Source: RGIG4097 sp964550635
GTDB taxonomy: Bacteria; Bacillota; Clostridia; Christensenellales; CAG-917
DNA: 54,379 nucleotides
Direction: 5' to 3'
Assembly (NCBI GenBank): GCA_964550635.1
Contig: CAZJZV010000010.1
Location: forward strand, 1 to 54,379
Each line of letters starts with the position of its first letter. Position 1 is the stretch's first letter. Shown in pieces: positions 34,400 through 42,351 of the stretch. Made by a program: the position numbers and the translations under genes. A model generated the notes under the pieces. That model did not search any database. It was not told the origin of the DNA and saw only the letters and a list, made by a program, of their open reading frames with translations.

Positions 34400-36238
34400 A
34401 TGTATGACGTTATCGTAGTAGGTTTAGGTCACGCAGGCGTTGAAGCCGCCCTTGCGTGCGCAAGACTCGGGAAACACACTCTTGCGGTGTGTACGGATTT
34501 TGCTACGGTTTCGTATATGGCGTGCAACCCCGCAATCGGCGGCACTGCAAAGGGGCATTTGGTGAGAGAAATCGACGCACTTGGCGGACAGATGGGGCTC
34601 ACTGCGGATGCGACTTTGTTGCAAATCAAAATGCTCAACACCGCCAAAGGTCCCGCGGTTTATTCTCTCCGCGGACAACAGGACAAAAACCGCTATCACG
34701 AAGAAATGCTCTCCGTGTTGCGCGGGACTGATAGCCTTGAAATTATGGAAGGGGAAACCTCCGAAATTCTCACCGAAAACGGAAAAGCGGTCGGAATACG
34801 ACTTGCGGACGGCAGAGAGTTTTCCGCGCGTGCGGTCGTGCTTGCGACTGGCGTCTATCTCGGCGGAAAGGTCATCATCGGCGACTACGTGAAGGAAAGC
34901 GGGCCGAGCGGTTTTGCCCCTGCAAACAATCTCACTAGTAACCTTATAAAACTCGGTTTGCCTATCCGCAGATTCAAGACGGGTACGCCCGCGCGTATCT
35001 ACCGCGACAGTATCGACTTCGACAAAATGGAAGTCCAAACCGCAGAAAATACGGATAGATTTTCTTTCATGTCCGACCTTTCCACGTTTGAAAGCGAAGA
35101 CTGCTATTTGACCTACACCAACGCGGAAACCCATAAAATCATTCTTGACAACATATCGAGAAGCCCGCTCTATAATGGTTCAATTCACGGAGTAGGACCG
35201 AGATATTGTCCGAGCATCGAAGACAAAGTTGTCAGGTTCAAGGACAAAGAACGCCACCAAATTTTCGTAGAACCCGAAGGACTCGGCAGTGACGAAATGT
35301 ACATGCAAGGTATGTCGAGTTCGTTGCCCCACGACGTGCAAGAGAAGATGTATCGCACTCTCCCGGGATTTGAAAATTGCAGATTTGCAAAATATGCATA
35401 TGCAATCGAATACGATTGTTTCGATCCGCTATCTTTGAAACCGTCCCTTGAAACGAAAGTCGTTGCGAATTTGTTCTCCGCAGGACAGGTCAACGGCAGT
35501 AGCGGATATGAAGAGGCGGGCGCGCAAGGACTTATGGCGGGCATAAACGCGTGCTTGAAAATAGACGGAAAAGAGCCGTTTATTCTCCGCCGCGACGAAG
35601 CGTATATAGGCGTGCTCATCGACGACCTTGTGACCAAAGGCACCAACGAGCCGTACAGAATGATGACCGCAAGAGCGGAGCACAGAATCAAACTCCGTCA
35701 GGATAACGCCGACTTGCGACTCACCGAGATTTCTTACAATTTGGGACTTGCCACTCGCGAAAGATACGAGAGAATGCTCAAGAAAAAGGACGAGATTGCA
35801 AGGGTGTTGAAAGAGAGCGAAAAGACCATAGACAGAGAAAAGGCATTCGCACTTTTGGACAGTTGGGGAGAGCCCCTTCCGTCGAAAACGCCGACACTTG
35901 CGGATATGATGAAACGCCCCTACGCAAAGGCGGAAGACCTTGCCGAGTTTATCTCTTTCGACTGCCCGAAAGACAGTCTTACGGCGGCGGTTATCGAGAT
36001 GAAATACGCAGGTTATCTTGAAAAGGAAGACAGTGCAATCAAAGAGCAAAAGCGACTTGAAGAAAAACTCTTGCCCGAAAATATCGACTATTCTGACATA
36101 AAAGCACTGCGCATAGAAGCACGTCAAAAGCTTGACAAAGTGCGCCCTCTGAACCTTGGGCAAGCGTCGAGAATATCGGGTGTATCGCCTGCGGATATTG
36201 CAGTATTGATAGTTTATCTACAGAAAAACAAACTGTAA
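34400..36238 (+). CDS. mnmG: tRNA uridine 5-carboxymethylaminomethyl modification enzyme MnmG
   Basis: 612 aa FAD enzyme. GLGHAGVEAALA dinucleotide-binding motif at residues 8-19, CNPAIGGTAKGHLV, and SAGQVNGSSGYEEAGAQGL, all characteristic of GidA/MnmG. Works with MnmE on tRNA U34. AAAGGA precedes the ATG. In many Bacillota rsmG, noc, parA and parB follow; here glmM does. Confidence 0.97.
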   Translation: MYDVIVVGLGHAGVEAALACARLGKHTLAVCTDFATVSYMACNPAIGGTAKGHLVREIDALGGQMGLTADATLLQIKMLNTAKGPAVYSLRGQQDKNRYHEEMLSVLRGTDSLEIMEGETSEILTENGKAVGIRLADGREFSARAVVLATGVYLGGKVIIGDYVKESGPSGFAPANNLTSNLIKLGLPIRRFKTGTPARIYRDSIDFDKMEVQTAENTDRFSFMSDLSTFESEDCYLTYTNAETHKIILDNISRSPLYNGSIHGVGPRYCPSIEDKVVRFKDKERHQIFVEPEGLGSDEMYMQGMSSSLPHDVQEKMYRTLPGFENCRFAKYAYAIEYDCFDPLSLKPSLETKVVANLFSAGQVNGSSGYEEAGAQGLMAGINACLKIDGKEPFILRRDEAYIGVLIDDLVTKGTNEPYRMMTARAEHRIKLRQDNADLRLTEISYNLGLATRERYERMLKKKDEIARVLKESEKTIDREKAFALLDSWGEPLPSKTPTLADMMKRPYAKAEDLAEFISFDCPKDSLTAAVIEMKYAGYLEKEDSAIKEQKRLEEKLLPENIDYSDIKALRIEARQKLDKVRPLNLGQASRISGVSPADIAVLIVYLQKNKL

Positions 36239-36264
36239 ACTACCGATTTTGGCAAAACTCACAG

Positions 36265-36288
36265 AAAGCGACGATAAGTCGCTTTTTT
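36265..36288 (+). terminator. Terminator after mnmG
   Basis: AAAGCGAC - GATAA - GTCGCTTTTTT; stem sequence resembles the hairpin before mnmG. Confidence 0.85.
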
Positions 36289-36393
36289 CTTTTGCGCGAA
36301 CAAAGTGCAATCGCAAGCATTGTCGGGCGGTTGTTTTCTGTTGGGTACTTTTGTGATATTGCTTTGCGGTTTGACTGAAACGCATTCTAGACT

Positions 36394-36424
36394 TTGCACC
36401 GAAATCGAACGGCAAGCATATACT
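36394..36424 (+). promoter_or_regulatory. glmM promoter, very close to the start codon
   Basis: TATACT at 36419-36424 lies 5 nt before the GTG; TTGCAC at 36394-36399 gives a long 19-bp spacer. Transcription would start at or next to the GTG. Confidence 0.5.
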
Positions 36425-36429
36425 CTCGT

Positions 36430-37698
36430 GTGAAAGTTTTCGGAACGGACGGTATCAGAGGATTGGCAACGGAATTGCTTTCGGCGGATTTGCCTTATGC
36501 GCTCGGCGCCTCTCTCGGCGACAAAAAAGTGGTCGTCGGAAAGGACGTGCGCACGTTGTCGTCGGCAATCGAAAAAAGGTTGATTGCGGGGTTGTTGTCC
36601 GCGGGCGCAAGGGTGATTGTCGTCGGCGCTCTCCCCACACCCGCACTGTCTTACGCGGTTGCAAAAGAGAATGCGGACTTCGGCGTTATGATAACCGCAA
36701 GCCACAATCCGCCCGAATTTAACGGATTGAAAGTTTTCGGCGCGGGCGGAGAAAAACCGCCGTTTGAGATTGAAAGGGAATTGGACGACAGAGTTTCGTC
36801 GGGAAAGTGGACGAGCGGAAAAGTCGCTCCCCCTGTCGAAGTCAAGGACGACTACGTCGGCAAATACCTGCGCCACGCATTGTCGCTATTTGAAAATTTG
36901 GATTTGCACGGTGAAAAACTCGCACTCGATTGTGCGTGCGGGTGTATGACGGTGCTACCGCCGTTGTTTGAGAAATTGGGCGCGGAAGTCCGAGTTGTCG
37001 CGGGCGTGCCGTCGGGGGAGAGAGTAAACGTCGGGTGCGGTGCTCTCTTCGCGGACGAATTTGCAAAATCAGTCGAAAAAGACGAAATCGGTCTGTCTTT
37101 CGACGGGGACGGGGATAGACTCATCGCGGTCTGCGACGGAAAAGTGTATGACGGCGACAGAATACTTTGCGCTCTTGCCGAAAGCAAACTACGCAACAAC
37201 GAGTTGAATCCGCCTATCGTTGTCGGCACTGTGATGACGGGCAGTGAAGTTGAAAGGTGTTTTGCAGGAAAGGGGATAACTCTTGTCCGCACCGAAGTGG
37301 GCGATAAGCACGTGTCCGAAAAAATGCAGGAAACAGGCGCGATTTTGGGCGGTGAAAAGAGCGGTCATATCATACAAAAACACCTTGCGCCCACAGGGGA
37401 CGGACTGCTCACCGGATTATCCCTGCTGGAAGCGAAACGTATTCTCGGGAAATTGCCTTACGTGAAACCGAATGCCTTTTACGATTTCTCATTTCCTAGC
37501 CAAAATCCGAAAGCGGAATTTGAAAATGCGGACTTCTGCCTGAAACTTGACGAAATCCGCAACGAAATAGGGGATAAAGGGCGGTTGATAGCCCGTCCGA
37601 GCGGAACAGAACCCCTTGTTAGAATAACGGTTGAGATATTAGAAAGCGAATTAGAATGCCGAAAACGCATTGAAAAAATACTTTTCACAAAAAATTAA
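36430..37698 (+). CDS. glmM: Phosphoglucosamine mutase
   Basis: 422 aa. Interconverts glucosamine-6-phosphate and glucosamine-1-phosphate for UDP-GlcNAc and peptidoglycan synthesis. N-terminal FGTDGIRG, catalytic serine in TASHNPPEF, metal-binding FDGDGDR, sugar loop GGEKSGH and phosphate-binding RPSGTEPLVRI. Start taken at GTG 36430, giving the family N-terminus V/MKVFGTDG; further upstream residues do not fit. No ribosome site is seen. Slightly shorter than the usual 445-450 aa. Confidence 0.94.
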   Translation: MKVFGTDGIRGLATELLSADLPYALGASLGDKKVVVGKDVRTLSSAIEKRLIAGLLSAGARVIVVGALPTPALSYAVAKENADFGVMITASHNPPEFNGLKVFGAGGEKPPFEIERELDDRVSSGKWTSGKVAPPVEVKDDYVGKYLRHALSLFENLDLHGEKLALDCACGCMTVLPPLFEKLGAEVRVVAGVPSGERVNVGCGALFADEFAKSVEKDEIGLSFDGDGDRLIAVCDGKVYDGDRILCALAESKLRNNELNPPIVVGTVMTGSEVERCFAGKGITLVRTEVGDKHVSEKMQETGAILGGEKSGHIIQKHLAPTGDGLLTGLSLLEAKRILGKLPYVKPNAFYDFSFPSQNPKAEFENADFCLKLDEIRNEIGDKGRLIARPSGTEPLVRITVEILESELECRKRIEKILFTKN

Positions 37699-37792
37699 CA
37701 AAAATGCAAAAACTTTTTCAAACAGAAATCAAAAAATGTAGGTTTTTTGGCAAAAATTCCGAAAATGTGCAAAAAAACTTCACAAAAAAGCA

Positions 37793-37821
37793 TTGACAGT
37801 AACTCATAGCGGTGCTAATAT
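37793..37821 (+). promoter_or_regulatory. Strong orphan promoter
   Basis: TTGACA, 17-bp spacer, TAATAT, preceded by A-rich tracts resembling an UP element. No coding frame follows. Confidence 0.85.
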
Positions 37822-37827
37822 CTAATC

Positions 37828-37915
37828 GTAATCACGAGATTACATCATCTCGCTCATAATTTTCCCCCTTATCATAGCGGAGGGCGTCGAACTTGTGTCG
37901 ACGCCCTTTGCCTTT
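37828..37915 (+). ncRNA. Candidate small regulatory RNA (about 88 nt)
   Basis: Starts about 7 nt after the orphan -10. It contains two mutually exclusive hairpins (GTAATC-ACGA-GATTAC and CGAGAT-TACATC-ATCTCG), then an unpaired C-rich stretch TTTTCCCCCTTATC, then a terminator GGGCGTCGA - ACTTGTG - TCGACGCCC with tail TTTGCCTTT. C-rich single strands are typical sRNA seeds against purine-rich ribosome sites. Alternatively a leader of a lost gene. Further stretch 37920-38090 holds only small hairpins. Confidence 0.5.
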
Positions 37916-38093
37916 AGTTGCTTATGCGTCGTTGCCGTCGGCAATTTTCGGTGGAAATTGTTCTGACGGCACTAGCAACGCAACTTCTACCGCACGAAAA
38001 TTTTTTGCTACAACCCGTACATAATCTGTAACCCAATTCGTATTCCGCAAAATTTTCGTTTTGGTGTTAAAGCGGGCGGGACACCCGCACCCG

Positions 38094-38128
38094 AAAAAAA
38101 AGCACTTTCGTATGGAAGTGCTTTTTTT
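38094..38128. terminator. Orphan terminator-like hairpin before the array
   Basis: AAAAAAAAGCACTTTC - GTAT - GGAAGTGCTTTTTTT. A terminator also directly precedes the array at 54300 and, more loosely, those at 49270 and 26242. Confidence 0.8.
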
Positions 38129-38129
38129 A

Positions 38130-38315
38130 ATGATATACGTTCCTGACGGAACGCATGATATATGGCATTCGCCATATGATATACGCTTCGCGTATGATAT
38201 ATGCCTGTGGCATATTGTGGATTCAATTTTGGAACGTATATTATATCATGCTTGCGCAGCAAGTATATCATATTTGCATATCAAATATATCATATCGTGA
38301 AACGATATATCATTT
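38130..38315. repeat. Modular hairpin array with TGATATA spacers
   Basis: Left arm: TGATATA before each of CGTTCC-TGAC-GGAACG, TGGC-ATTC-GCCA, CGC-TTC-GCG and TGCC-TGT-GGCA. A non-repetitive centre follows (TTGTGGATTCAATTTT). Right arm: spacer inverted, TATATCA, after GGAACGTATAT, CTTGC-GCA-GCAAG, TTTG-CATAT-CAAA and TCG-TGAAA-CGA. The ends ATGATATACGTTCC and GGAACGTATATTATATCAT are nearly complementary. Confidence 0.9.
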
Positions 38316-38329
38316 AAATGATGGTGCGC

Positions 38330-38508
38330 TCCCGCGAGATTGCGTCCAAGTCACTTTGCGCTATGCCCTCTGCGACGGCTTTTTATGCGCCGAGCCTTAC
38401 TCCTTTTTCCCCTTCTGCGAAAACTACGCCTGTGCAAACATAGTGCGTAATCAAATTGCCGTTGGCTTGTTTTCGCAGTGGGGATACCCCTGTGTTTCGC
38501 TCGGCATT
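38330..38508 (-). repeat. Dispersed intergenic repeat, copy 2 (inverted)
   Basis: Reverse complement matches 3244-3430 over the full length, with scattered substitutions. It directly abuts the hairpin array, whereas copy 1 lies in the gene-poor region. Confidence 0.88.
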
Positions 38509-38837
38509 ATTCGCTACACTATGAGCGGGTGTGAGTACGCACTTACTCATTCGAAGTCGGAACACGAGCCGCAACGGCGGCGAGAACTCCGAGTGCCGAG
38601 CTCGACGAAAAGTACAAGCGACTGCGTGCACTCTATTTCGCGTAAGCGGCACGCATAAAGCGCAGTGGCATAAGTAGACACGACGCTTTTCTATGCGAGC
38701 GCCGAGTGTTGCCCCCTGCGAACGCAGGCGACGTGGGTTCCCCGTAGAGGGGGAACGTCGATAGGGGAAACACGTGAGGAAGGGGGAAAGGTGATTAGGG
38801 TGTTAGCACTTGCCTTAATAAAACGTGTATGTCGTAA
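38509..38837. other. Non-coding remainder of the 37.7-38.87 kb intergenic region
   Basis: No convincing gene. Small palindromes are visible (CCTGCG-AA-CGCAGG near 38725 and GTTCCCC...GGGGGAAC near 38738-38757). Possibly another degenerate repeat. Confidence 0.5.
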
Positions 38838-38862
38838 TAAAAAAACTCCGCGGGGCGGAGTT
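38838..38862 (-). terminator. trxB terminator
   Basis: AACTCCGC - 3-nt loop - GCGGAGTT; the minus strand continues with a run of T. Confidence 0.85.
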
Positions 38863-38866
38863 GTGA

Positions 38867-39760
38867 TTATTGAAGGGATTTGATGATTGAGTCGGCGGCG
38901 ATTGCGCCGTCGGCGCAGGCGGTTACGATTTGTCGTAGGGACTTCGCGCGGACGTCCCCGACGGCATAAACTCCGTCCACGTTCGTTTTCATTTCTTCAT
39001 CGGTCAGGATATAACCGTTTTCGTCTTTTTCGACTTGTTCGAAGCCGTCGCTTGCGGGTGTTCTGCCGACTGCGACGAAGAGTCCGTTCACGTCGAGAGT
39101 GGAGATTTTTCCGTCCTTTACGTTCTTGATTTCGACGGCGGAAAGGGGAGTGTCGATAAGGTTTTCAATCGTGCTATTCCAAACGATTTCGACGGTTGAA
39201 CGTGCGATTTCGTCGGATAAAGTCTTGTTTGCGCGAAGTGAGTCCCTGCGATGAACGAGATAAACTTTGCTTGCGAAACGGTTGAGATAGAGTGCGTCTT
39301 CGACCGCGGTATCCCCACCGCCGACGACGGCTACGGACTTGCCTTTGAAGAATGCACCGTCGCAAGTTGCGCAGTAACTGACACCCGCGCCGAGAAGTTC
39401 GTTTTCGCGCTCCGCGCCGAGTTTTCTCGCGTTTGCTCCGCTTGCGATGACGACGGTTTTGCTTTCGTATTTTTCACCGTTTGCAATGACGGTTTTGACC
39501 TTGTCCGTCAAGGATATTTCGGTGACGTCTGCGGTCAGAATTTCGCAACCGAAACTCTTCGCTTGTTCCGCCATTGTGCTTGTCAAAGAGAAACCGTCCG
39601 TCGATTTGACGCCGGGGTAGTTGACGATTTCGGGGGTGGTGGTTGCCTGTCCGCCCACGAAAGTCTTTTCGATGACGAGAGTTTTGAGTCCGCCCCTTGC
39701 GGAGTAGATACCGGCGGTCAACCCTGCGGGGCCCGCGCCTAAAACGATGACGTCGTACAT
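38867..39760 (-). CDS. trxB: Thioredoxin reductase
   Basis: 297 aa flavoprotein reducing thioredoxin with NADPH. FAD motif GAGPAGLTAGIYSARGG near the start, redox CATC within GVSYCATCDGAF, NADPH motif GGGDTAVEDALYL, and C-terminal VYAVGDVRAKSLRQIVTA. Start taken at ATG 39760 after TGGAGG; an ATG five codons upstream overlaps that site. Single-gene unit, divergent from asnS. Thioredoxin is not nearby. Confidence 0.96.
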   Translation of the reverse strand: MYDVIVLGAGPAGLTAGIYSARGGLKTLVIEKTFVGGQATTTPEIVNYPGVKSTDGFSLTSTMAEQAKSFGCEILTADVTEISLTDKVKTVIANGEKYESKTVVIASGANARKLGAERENELLGAGVSYCATCDGAFFKGKSVAVVGGGDTAVEDALYLNRFASKVYLVHRRDSLRANKTLSDEIARSTVEIVWNSTIENLIDTPLSAVEIKNVKDGKISTLDVNGLFVAVGRTPASDGFEQVEKDENGYILTDEEMKTNVDGVYAVGDVRAKSLRQIVTACADGAIAADSIIKSLQ

Positions 39761-39789
39761 AAAGCCTCCAGACACAATAATTCGTCTAA

Positions 39790-39819
39790 ATTATATCCTT
39801 GACCGCAATATTTAGTCAA
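39790..39819 (-). promoter_or_regulatory. trxB promoter
   Basis: TTGACT (39819-39814), 18-bp spacer, TATAAT (39795-39790) on the minus strand. Confidence 0.82.
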
Positions 39820-39844
39820 CTTTTTTGTGAAAGGCAAAAAACTC

Positions 39845-39873
39845 TTTACAAAATGTTAATCTAAACTTATAAT
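39845..39873 (+). promoter_or_regulatory. asnS-asnA-aspS promoter
   Basis: TTTACA, 17-bp spacer, TATAAT; short leader of about 18 nt with AAAGGA. Confidence 0.8.
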
Positions 39874-39897
39874 AGTCAAAGTATAAAGGATAATAAT

Positions 39898-41289
39898 ATG
39901 GAAAACATCGACATCATTGAAATTTTGACAAACGGCAAAAATTACGAGGGCAAAACCGTGACCGTAGCAGGTTGGGTTCGTACCGCTCGCGACAGCAAGA
40001 CGATGGCGTTCATCGCACTCAACGACGGGACGTCTCTTCGTCATCTTCAACTCGTATTCGACAAGTCGAAATTCGAGGACGAGGCACTTTCCAAGTGTCT
40101 TAAAAACGGCGCATCCGTGCTTGCGACGGGCGTAGTCGTTCCCGCAATGAACCAAGGTGACCACGAAATCAACGTCGAAACGGTCGAACTTCTCGGCGAT
40201 TGTCCCTCCGACTATCCCCTTCAAAAGAAGTATCATTCGCTCGAATTTTTGCGCAGTATTCCCCATTTGCGCCCCCGCACGAACACTTTCAACGCAATGC
40301 TCCGCGTGAGAAGCAAGTTGAGTTTTGCGATACATCGTTTCTTCCAAGAGAACGGCTACACCTACGTGCACACTCCGATAATCACGGGCAGTGACTGCGA
40401 AGGCGCAGGCGAGATTTTCAGAGTCACGACGAATGGTTATGCGGATGCAAAGGTCGCGAAGGACGAGGCGGAATACATAGCCAACGACTTTTTCAGAAGA
40501 AAAGCGGGTCTCACCGTCAGCGGACAACTCGAAGGCGAAGTCGCGGCGATGGCGATGGGCAAGATTTACACGTTCGGACCTACTTTCCGCGCGGAGAACA
40601 GCAACACTCCTCGTCACGCGGCGGAGTTTTGGCAATGCGAACCCGAAGTCGCGTTTGCACGCCTTCCCGACATTATCAAAATCGCGGAAAGCATGATCAA
40701 ATATATCATCAAAGCAGTTCTCGACGAATGCCCCGAAGAAATCGCTTTCTTTGAAAAGGCGTTTGAAGCGGGTTTGAAAGAGAAACTCACGAAAGTGGTT
40801 GAGAGCGATTTCCAAATTCTCGACTACGCGGACGCAATCAAAATCCTTGAAAAAGCGGACGTAGACTTCGTCTATCCCGTCGAATGGGGTCTTGATTTGC
40901 AATCCGAACACGAACGATATATCACCGAAAAGGTGTTCAACAAACCCGTTTTCGTCATCAACTATCCCAAGAAGATAAAGAGTTTCTACATGAAACAAAA
41001 CGACGACGGTTTGACGGTCGCGGCGACGGACTTGCTCGTCCCCGGCGTTGGCGAAATCATCGGTTGCAGTGAGCGTGAGGCGGACTTCGACAAACTCAAA
41101 CAAGCAATGGTCGAACGCGGTATGAATCTCGATGACTACACTGGTTATATGGACCTTCGCAAATACGGCACCGTCCCCCACAGCGGATTCGGACTCGGTC
41201 TTGAACGCATCATGATGTACGTCACGGGCATTTCGAACATCAGGGACGTACAACTTTACGCACGCACCGCAGGCGACCTTATGGCGTAA
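39898..41289 (+). CDS. asnS: Asparaginyl-tRNA synthetase
   Basis: 463 aa class IIb synthetase. N-terminal OB-fold anticodon domain (KTVTVAGWVRTARDSK), motif 2 region FGPTFRAENSNTPRHAAEFW (AsnRS type), and motif 3 GFGLGLERIMMYVTG. Charges tRNA-Asn with asparagine. First of three genes that all concern Asp/Asn. The separate presence of AspRS, AsnRS and AsnA suggests direct tRNA-Asn charging rather than transamidation. Confidence 0.97.
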   Translation: MENIDIIEILTNGKNYEGKTVTVAGWVRTARDSKTMAFIALNDGTSLRHLQLVFDKSKFEDEALSKCLKNGASVLATGVVVPAMNQGDHEINVETVELLGDCPSDYPLQKKYHSLEFLRSIPHLRPRTNTFNAMLRVRSKLSFAIHRFFQENGYTYVHTPIITGSDCEGAGEIFRVTTNGYADAKVAKDEAEYIANDFFRRKAGLTVSGQLEGEVAAMAMGKIYTFGPTFRAENSNTPRHAAEFWQCEPEVAFARLPDIIKIAESMIKYIIKAVLDECPEEIAFFEKAFEAGLKEKLTKVVESDFQILDYADAIKILEKADVDFVYPVEWGLDLQSEHERYITEKVFNKPVFVINYPKKIKSFYMKQNDDGLTVAATDLLVPGVGEIIGCSEREADFDKLKQAMVERGMNLDDYTGYMDLRKYGTVPHSGFGLGLERIMMYVTGISNIRDVQLYARTAGDLMA

Positions 41290-41310
41290 GTCGCAGACAG
41301 ATAAACTACT

Positions 41311-42321
41311 ATGTACAAACTGAGAATCCCCGACGGATACACCCCGAAAATGTCCGTGCGGGAAACCGAAAAAGCAATAAAATTCGTCAAGGACTCCTTC
41401 CAACGCAACTTTATCAGGCACTTCGGATTCGAGAGAGTATCCGCTCCCTTGTTCGTCAAGAGCAAGACGGGCGTGAACGACGACTTGAACGGAGTGGAAA
41501 GAGCGGTGCGTTTCGACGTCAAGGAGCAGAACGGCGTGGAAGCGGAAATCGTACATTCCCTTGCGAAGTGGAAGAGAATCGCTCTCGACAAATACCACTT
41601 CCAATGCGGAGAAGGATTGTATACGGATATGAACGCAATCCGCAGGGACGACAACTGCGACAATACGCACTCCATTTACGTCGACCAGTGGGACTGGGAA
41701 ATGGTGATTTGTCGGGAACAACGCAACGTTGAATTCTTGAAAAAGGTCGTTTGCAGAATCGTCAACGCGATATGCGACACCCTTGAAGAAACCAAAAAAG
41801 CGTTCCCCGTCATCGACTTGAATCTCAAAAGGGAAGTCACTTTCATCACTACGCAGGAACTTCTCGACCTGTACCCCGATATGACGGGACACGAGAGAGA
41901 AACCGCAATCACGAAAAAGTACGGCACCGTATTTTTGATGCAGATAGGGGGAGCGTTGTCGAACGGTCAACGTCACGACGGGCGCGCACCCGACTACGAC
42001 GATTGGACTCTCAACGGCGACATACTGTTCTACGACAAGGTTTTGGGCGAAAGTCTTGAAATCTCGTCGATGGGCATAAGGGTAGACAGTGCGGCGCTTC
42101 TTCATCAACTCGAACTTGCAGACGCACTCGACCGCCTTGCAAACGACTATCACAAACGTATCGTAGCGGACAAACTTCCGCTCACTATCGGCGGCGGTAT
42201 CGGGCAATCGCGACTTTGCATGTTGATATTGCAAAAGGCGCACGTAGGCGAGGTTCAAGCATCGATATGGCCCGACGAGATAGTGGCAAAATGCGACGAT
42301 GCGGGCATACACCTTCTCTAA
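41311..42321 (+). CDS. asnA: Aspartate-ammonia ligase
   Basis: 336 aa. ATP-dependent synthesis of asparagine from aspartate and ammonia; fold related to class II synthetases. Family blocks: FVKDSFQRNF, VSAPLFV, VHSLAKWKR, MNAIRRDD, YVDQWDWE and GGGIGQSRLCM. Lies 21 bp after asnS and 30 bp before aspS. No clear ribosome site precedes the ATG, so translation may be coupled. Confidence 0.97.
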   Translation: MYKLRIPDGYTPKMSVRETEKAIKFVKDSFQRNFIRHFGFERVSAPLFVKSKTGVNDDLNGVERAVRFDVKEQNGVEAEIVHSLAKWKRIALDKYHFQCGEGLYTDMNAIRRDDNCDNTHSIYVDQWDWEMVICREQRNVEFLKKVVCRIVNAICDTLEETKKAFPVIDLNLKREVTFITTQELLDLYPDMTGHERETAITKKYGTVFLMQIGGALSNGQRHDGRAPDYDDWTLNGDILFYDKVLGESLEISSMGIRVDSAALLHQLELADALDRLANDYHKRIVADKLPLTIGGGIGQSRLCMLILQKAHVGEVQASIWPDEIVAKCDDAGIHLL

Positions 42322-42351
42322 AACGAAAATAAACTAAAACGGCAATATATT

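Noticed and set aside
39856..42312. 818-aa minus-strand frame
   Set aside because: Antisense of asnS and asnA, both certain.
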